From Pluralibacter gergoviae ATCC 33028 = NBRC 105706 (GTDB lineage Bacteria > Pseudomonadota > Gammaproteobacteria > Enterobacterales > Enterobacteriaceae): DNA of 64,000 nucleotides. Location: positions 62,001 through 126,000 of the forward strand of contig NZ_BCZS01000011.1 in the NCBI RefSeq assembly GCF_001598855.1, in the 5' to 3' direction. The translations under genes were made by a program, and so were the position numbers. Shown here one piece after another: positions 59,862 through 64,000 of the stretch. Within the stretch, counting starts at the first letter, position 1; each line of letters starts with the position of its first letter. Below the pieces are notes generated by a model. The model was given only the letters and a program-made list of their open reading frames with translations. It was not told the DNA's origin and ran no database searches.

Positions 59862-59877
59862 GGTGATAAAAATCACA
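59862..59877. promoter_or_regulatory. CRP site in the nagB-nagE gap
   Basis: GGTGA-TAAAAA-TCACA matches the CRP consensus TGTGA-N6-TCACA at nine of ten positions. It lies between the two NagC operators, as in E. coli, where CRP activates both directions. Confidence 0.75.
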
Positions 59878-59888
59878 AAAAGGATGCA

Positions 59889-59912
59889 TTTAATTTGCGA
59901 GGCGAATTAATT
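59889..59912 (+). promoter_or_regulatory. NagC operator near nagE
   Basis: TTAATTTGCG at 59890-59899 faces AGGCGAATTAA with T-tracts outside, a near-palindromic NagC site. It resembles the high-affinity E. coli nagE operator. Apart from this, the second operator, the CRP site and a TATAAA-type -10 near 59968, the 59699-60020 gap shows nothing else. Confidence 0.75.
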
Positions 59913-60020
59913 TCTCGGACACTTTGCAGGCTGGTGAGAAATCGCCGGGACTACAAGGTTAGCACACTATAAAAATAGGGCTTTGACTGAGTCAGATCGG
60001 GGTCTCATAGGGGGAATAAA

Positions 60021-62048
60021 GTGAGTGTTCTAGGTTATTTACAAAAAGTTGGCCGCGCGCTTATGGTGCCGGTGGCCACGCTACCGGCCGCAGCCATCCT
60101 GATGGGTGTCGGCTACTGGATCGATCCTAACGGTTGGGGAAACACCAGTGCCCTGGCCGCCTTTTTCATTAAATCGGGCTCGGCGATCATCGATAATATG
60201 TCGGTACTGTTCGCCATCGGCGTAGCCTACGGTATGTCCAAAGATAAAGACGGTGCGGCGGCGCTGACCGGCTTTGTCGGTTTCCTCGTATTGACGACCC
60301 TCTGCTCGCCGGCTGCGGTGGCGATGATCCAGAAGATCCCTGCGGACCAGGTTCCTGCGGCGTTCGGTAAGATCAACAACCAGTTCGTCGGTATTCTGGT
60401 GGGGATCATCTCGGCGGAGCTCTACAATCGCTTTAGCAGCGTAGAGCTTCCGAAGGCGCTCTCCTTCTTTAGCGGACGCCGGCTGGTGCCTATCCTGACG
60501 TCGTTCCTGATGATCGTCGTGGCGTTTGTGCTGATGTATATCTGGCCGGTGATTTTCGACGGGCTGGTCAGCTTCGGCGAGCATATCCAGAAGATGGGTT
60601 CCATCGGCGCCGGCGTGTACGCGTTCTTTAACCGCCTGCTGATCCCGGTGGGTCTGCACCACGCGCTGAACTCTGTGTTCTGGTTTGACGTCGCCGGCAT
60701 TAACGATATTCCGAACTTCCTCGGCGGCGCTCAGTCTATCGAAGCCGGTAAAGCGGTTGTCGGTATTACCGGTCGCTATCAGGCGGGCTTCTTCCCGATC
60801 ATGATGTTCGGCCTGCCGGGTGCGGCGCTGGCGATTTACCACTGCGCGCGTCCGGAGAACAAAGCGAAAGTGCTGGGTATTATGATGGCGGGCGCCTTTG
60901 CGGCCTTCTTTACCGGTATTACCGAGCCGCTGGAGTTCTCCTTCATGTTCGTCGCGCCGGTGCTCTACTTCATCCACGCCGTGCTGACCGGGATCTCCGT
61001 CTTTATCGCCGCCAGCATGCACTGGATCGCCGGCTTCGGCTTCAGCGCAGGCCTGGTGGACATGGTGCTCTCCTCGCGTAACCCGCTGGCCACCCACTGG
61101 TACATGCTGATCCCGCAGGGCCTGGTATTCTTCGTGATCTACTATGTCGTGTTCCGCTTCGCGATCACCAAATTCAATATGATGACCCCGGGCCGTGAAC
61201 TGGCGGTGACCGGCAGCGAGCTGGATGGAGAAGACGTTAACGTCAGCAGCAATGGCGAGCAGGACGTTTCCGGCCTGGCCCGTCAGTACATCGCGGCAGT
61301 GGGCGGTTCCGATAACCTGACCGGTATCGACGCCTGCATCACCCGCCTGCGTCTGAACGTTAAGGACTCCTCGCTGGTTAACGAGGCGCTGGCTAAGCGT
61401 CTGGGCGCTTCCGGCGTTATCCGCCTGAACAAAACCAGCGTGCAGATCATCGTCGGCTTCGTGGCGGAGAAAATTGCCAATGCCATGAAGACCACCGGTC
61501 CGGTTGCCGCTTCTGCAGCAGCACCGGCGGCGGCGGCACCGGCCCAGTCGGCGGCAAAACCGCAGGCGGTGCCGAACAACAGCGTCGTGGTTGAGGCTCT
61601 GGTTTCGCCGATTACCGGTGATATCGTTGCGTTCGATCAGGTGCCTGACGAAGCCTTCGCCAGCAAAGCGGTCGGCGACGGCGTAGCGGTGAAACCAACG
61701 GCGAAAACCGTCGTTTCCCCGGCTGCGGGCACCATCGTGAAAATCTTCAACACCAACCACGCGTTCTGCCTGGAAACGGCTAAAGGCGCGGAGATCGTTG
61801 TCCATATGGGTATCGACACCGTGGCGCTGGACGGCAAAGGCTTTACTCGCCTGGTGGAAGAGGGCGCCGAAGTGACGGCGGGCCAGCCTGTGCTCGAACT
61901 GGATTTGGACTTCCTCAACGCCAACGCCCGTTCAATGATAAGTCCGGTGGTGTGCAGCAACATCGACGACTTCGGCGGCCTGATTGTTAAGGCCCAGGGT
62001 CAGGTAGTTGCCGGCGAAACGCCGCTGTATGAGATTAAAGGCAAGTAA
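60021..62048 (+). CDS. nagE: N-acetylglucosamine PTS permease NagE (EIICBA)
   Basis: NagE imports and phosphorylates N-acetylglucosamine to GlcNAc-6-P. The 675-residue protein has an EIIC membrane domain (about 1-390), an EIIB domain with phosphorylated Cys439 in DACITRLRL and an EIIA domain with phosphorylated His595 in VVHMGIDTV. It is 27 residues longer than the 648-residue E. coli protein; the difference sits mainly before EIIB and in an Ala/Pro-rich linker between EIIB and EIIA. The membrane-domain start MSVLGYLQKVGRALMVPV is as in the homologue. Confidence 0.97.
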   Translation: MSVLGYLQKVGRALMVPVATLPAAAILMGVGYWIDPNGWGNTSALAAFFIKSGSAIIDNMSVLFAIGVAYGMSKDKDGAAALTGFVGFLVLTTLCSPAAVAMIQKIPADQVPAAFGKINNQFVGILVGIISAELYNRFSSVELPKALSFFSGRRLVPILTSFLMIVVAFVLMYIWPVIFDGLVSFGEHIQKMGSIGAGVYAFFNRLLIPVGLHHALNSVFWFDVAGINDIPNFLGGAQSIEAGKAVVGITGRYQAGFFPIMMFGLPGAALAIYHCARPENKAKVLGIMMAGAFAAFFTGITEPLEFSFMFVAPVLYFIHAVLTGISVFIAASMHWIAGFGFSAGLVDMVLSSRNPLATHWYMLIPQGLVFFVIYYVVFRFAITKFNMMTPGRELAVTGSELDGEDVNVSSNGEQDVSGLARQYIAAVGGSDNLTGIDACITRLRLNVKDSSLVNEALAKRLGASGVIRLNKTSVQIIVGFVAEKIANAMKTTGPVAASAAAPAAAAPAQSAAKPQAVPNNSVVVEALVSPITGDIVAFDQVPDEAFASKAVGDGVAVKPTAKTVVSPAAGTIVKIFNTNHAFCLETAKGAEIVVHMGIDTVALDGKGFTRLVEEGAEVTAGQPVLELDLDFLNANARSMISPVVCSNIDDFGGLIVKAQGQVVAGETPLYEIKGK

Positions 62049-62073
62049 GCGTTTCTGAGTAGCGTATGCCTTA

Positions 62074-62106
62074 AGCGGCGGGGGAGCGATCCTCCGCCGC
62101 TTTTTT
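62074..62106 (+). terminator. nagE terminator
   Basis: AGCGGCGG-(GGGAGCGATCCT)-CCGCCGCT followed by six T residues, 26 bases past the nagE stop. Confidence 0.9.
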
Positions 62107-62215
62107 ATGCAGCAAATAAGCGGCAGCGCGTTTTACTTTATATAAAGGTTGTCTCTTCGCCCGGCTTATTAGATCATACGCCGTTATATGTTATGACCGC
62201 TTTGAGGAATTCACG

Positions 62216-63883
62216 ATGAGTGAGGCTGAAGCCCGCCCGACTAACTTTATTCGTCAGATCATTGATGAGGATCTGGCCACCGGTAAAAACACGACGGTCC
62301 ATACCCGTTTTCCGCCCGAGCCGAACGGTTATCTGCACATTGGCCATGCGAAATCAATCTGCCTGAACTTCGGCATCGCGCAGGATTACCGGGGCGAGTG
62401 CAATCTGCGCTTCGATGACACCAACCCGGTGAAAGAGGATATCGAGTACGTTGATTCCATCAAGCACGACGTCGAGTGGCTCGGCTTCCACTGGGCGGGT
62501 AACGTTCGCTACTCCTCCGACTATTTCGACCAGCTGCACGCCTACGCGGTGGAACTTATCAACAAAGGCCTGGCCTACGTTGACGAACTCTCTCCGGAGC
62601 AGATCCGCGAATATCGCGGTACGCTGAAAGAGCCGGGCAAAAACAGCCCCTACCGCGATCGCAGCGTCGAAGAGAACCTGGCGCTGTTTGAGAAAATGCG
62701 CAGCGGCGGCTTCGAAGAGGGCAAAGCGTGCCTGCGCGCGAAGATCGATATGGCGTCGCCGTTTATCGTCATGCGCGATCCGGTGCTGTACCGCATTAAG
62801 TTTGCCGATCACCACCAGACCGGCAGCAAGTGGTGCATCTATCCGATGTACGACTTCACCCACTGCATCAGCGATGCGCTGGAAGGGATCACCCACTCCC
62901 TGTGCACCCTGGAGTTCCAGGACAACCGCCGCCTGTACGACTGGGTGCTGGACAATATCACCATCCCGCAGCATCCGCGGCAGTACGAATTCTCGCGCCT
63001 GAACCTGGAATATACCGTGATGTCCAAGCGCAAGCTCAACCTGCTGGTCACCGACAAGCACGTTGAGGGCTGGGACGATCCGCGTATGCCGACCATTTCC
63101 GGCCTGCGCCGCCGCGGCTACACTGCCGCATCGATCCGCGAGTTCTGCAAGCGTATCGGCGTCACCAAGCAGGACAACACCATCGAGATGGCGTCGCTGG
63201 AGTCCTGCATTCGTGAAGATCTCAACGAGAATGCCCCGCGCGCGATGGCGGTTATTGATCCGGTTAAGCTGATTATTGAAAACTACCCGCAGGGCGAAAG
63301 CGAAGTGGTCAGCATGCCGAACCATCCGAACAAGCCGGAGATGGGCAGCCGCGACGTCCCGTTCAGCGGCGAGATCTGGATCGATCGCGCGGACTTCCGC
63401 GAAGAGGCCAACAAGCAGTACAAGCGGCTGGTGCTCGGCAAAGAGGTGCGCCTGCGCAATGCCTACGTGATCAAGGCCGAGCGCGTTGAGAAAGACGCCG
63501 AAGGCAACATCACCACCATCTTCTGCTCCTACGATGCCGATACCCTGAGCAAGGATCCGGCGGACGGTCGCAAGGTGAAGGGCGTTATCCACTGGGTGAG
63601 CGCGGTGCACGCGCTGCCGGTTGAGATCCGCCTCTACGACCGCCTGTTCAGCGTGCCGAACCCGGGCGCGGAAGAGGATTTCCTGTCGGTCATTAACCCG
63701 GAATCGCTGGTGATCCGCCAGGGCTACGCAGAGCCTTCACTGAAAGCAGCGGAAGCGGGCAAAGCGTATCAGTTCGAGCGTGAAGGCTACTTCTGCCTCG
63801 ACAGCCGCCTGGCAACCGCCGACAGGCTGGTGTTTAACCGCACCGTCGGCCTGCGCGATACCTGGGCGAAAATCGGCGGCTAA
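62216..63883 (+). CDS. glnS: Glutaminyl-tRNA synthetase
   Basis: This class I synthetase charges tRNA-Gln directly, the form used by gammaproteobacteria. The 555-residue protein has the HIGH motif in LHIGHAKS near residue 43 and the KMSKS-like VMSKRKLN near residue 268, followed by the two beta-barrel anticodon-binding domains. Four of its tRNA-Gln substrates are encoded about 9 kb to the left. GAGGAATTC precedes the ATG. Confidence 0.98.
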   Translation: MSEAEARPTNFIRQIIDEDLATGKNTTVHTRFPPEPNGYLHIGHAKSICLNFGIAQDYRGECNLRFDDTNPVKEDIEYVDSIKHDVEWLGFHWAGNVRYSSDYFDQLHAYAVELINKGLAYVDELSPEQIREYRGTLKEPGKNSPYRDRSVEENLALFEKMRSGGFEEGKACLRAKIDMASPFIVMRDPVLYRIKFADHHQTGSKWCIYPMYDFTHCISDALEGITHSLCTLEFQDNRRLYDWVLDNITIPQHPRQYEFSRLNLEYTVMSKRKLNLLVTDKHVEGWDDPRMPTISGLRRRGYTAASIREFCKRIGVTKQDNTIEMASLESCIREDLNENAPRAMAVIDPVKLIIENYPQGESEVVSMPNHPNKPEMGSRDVPFSGEIWIDRADFREEANKQYKRLVLGKEVRLRNAYVIKAERVEKDAEGNITTIFCSYDADTLSKDPADGRKVKGVIHWVSAVHALPVEIRLYDRLFSVPNPGAEEDFLSVINPESLVIRQGYAEPSLKAAEAGKAYQFEREGYFCLDSRLATADRLVFNRTVGLRDTWAKIGG

Positions 63884-63906
63884 GTTCGCTGTTCTGCCAA
63901 CGAAAA

Positions 63907-63936
63907 ACGGCCTTCCGCAGGGAAGGCCGTTTTTTT
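63907..63936 (+). terminator. glnS terminator
   Basis: ACGGCCTTCC-GCAG-GGAAGGCCGT followed by seven T residues. It lies between the stop codons of glnS and the convergent dehydrogenase gene. Confidence 0.92.
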
Positions 63937-64000
63937 ATACGTGCTGACCGCCGTTGACGTGGATCTCGGCGCCGTTAACGTAGGCCGCGCCCTGGGTGCA
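63935..64000 (-). CDS. Short-chain dehydrogenase/reductase, 3' end only
   Basis: The last 66 bases, read on the minus strand, give 21 codons and a TAA stop: ...GAAYVNGAEIHVNGGQHV. This YVNG-x-(E)-x-x-VNGG ending is the usual C-terminus of NAD(P)-dependent short-chain dehydrogenases. The rest lies outside the window, so substrate and symbol cannot be given. In E. coli glnS is followed instead by chiP on the same strand. Confidence 0.7.
   Translation of the reverse strand, partial: CTQGAAYVNGAEIHVNGGQHV

Overview
The window is a chromosomal stretch of a GC-rich enteric gammaproteobacterium close to Klebsiella, Enterobacter or Kosakonia. The gene order from ahpC to glnS follows the Escherichia coli K-12 map around 14-15 minutes almost gene for gene. 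The differences from E. coli are a complete methionine-salvage (mtn) cluster, a Cu(I)/Ag(I) efflux block, a nucleobase permease and a changed tRNA cluster. No rRNA, CRISPR array, insertion sequence or prophage is visible.

Layout. Positions 1-8563 hold a periplasmic sugar-binding protein and the methylthioribose salvage genes mtnK, mtnA, mtnD, mtnC, mtnB and mtnE. Both divergent promoters in the cluster carry MetJ operator sequences. A two-gene, AT-richer insert (3616-5374) splits mtnA from mtnDCB. It encodes a small unrecognised protein and a 441-residue protein with an ImmA/IrrE-like C-terminus that has lost its metal-binding motif. This is the best candidate here for an undescribed system. 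Positions 8568-13915 hold dsbG, ahpCF (peroxide defence), uspG, rnk and rna. Positions 14002-22110 hold dcuC and then a five-gene copper/silver block in the order small exported Cys/His protein, cusF-like, cusC-like, cusB-like, cusA-like.

Positions 22203-29901 hold pagP, cspE, crcB, an amidase, tatE, a purine permease, lipA, ybeF, lipB and ybeD. Positions 30008-41392 are the cell-wall and growth cluster (dacA, rlpA, mrdB, mrdA, rlmH, rsfS, nadD, holA, lptE, leuS), with cobC absent. Positions 41608-45393 carry ybeL and the glutamate/aspartate ABC transporter gltIJKL, with the SroC small-RNA region between gltI and gltJ. Positions 45734-52674 carry lnt, corC, ybeY, ybeZ, miaB and, divergently, ubiF.

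Positions 52829-53530 encode seven tRNAs on the minus strand, in transcription order Met, Leu, Gln(TTG), Met, Gln(CTG), Gln(CTG), Gln(CTG). Positions 53738-62048 hold asnB and the amino-sugar regulon nagBACD and nagE, with two NagC operators and a CRP site in the divergent promoter region. glnS follows. The last bases are the 3' end of a convergent short-chain dehydrogenase gene.

Functions were assigned by recognising protein families and motifs by eye. No database search was run.
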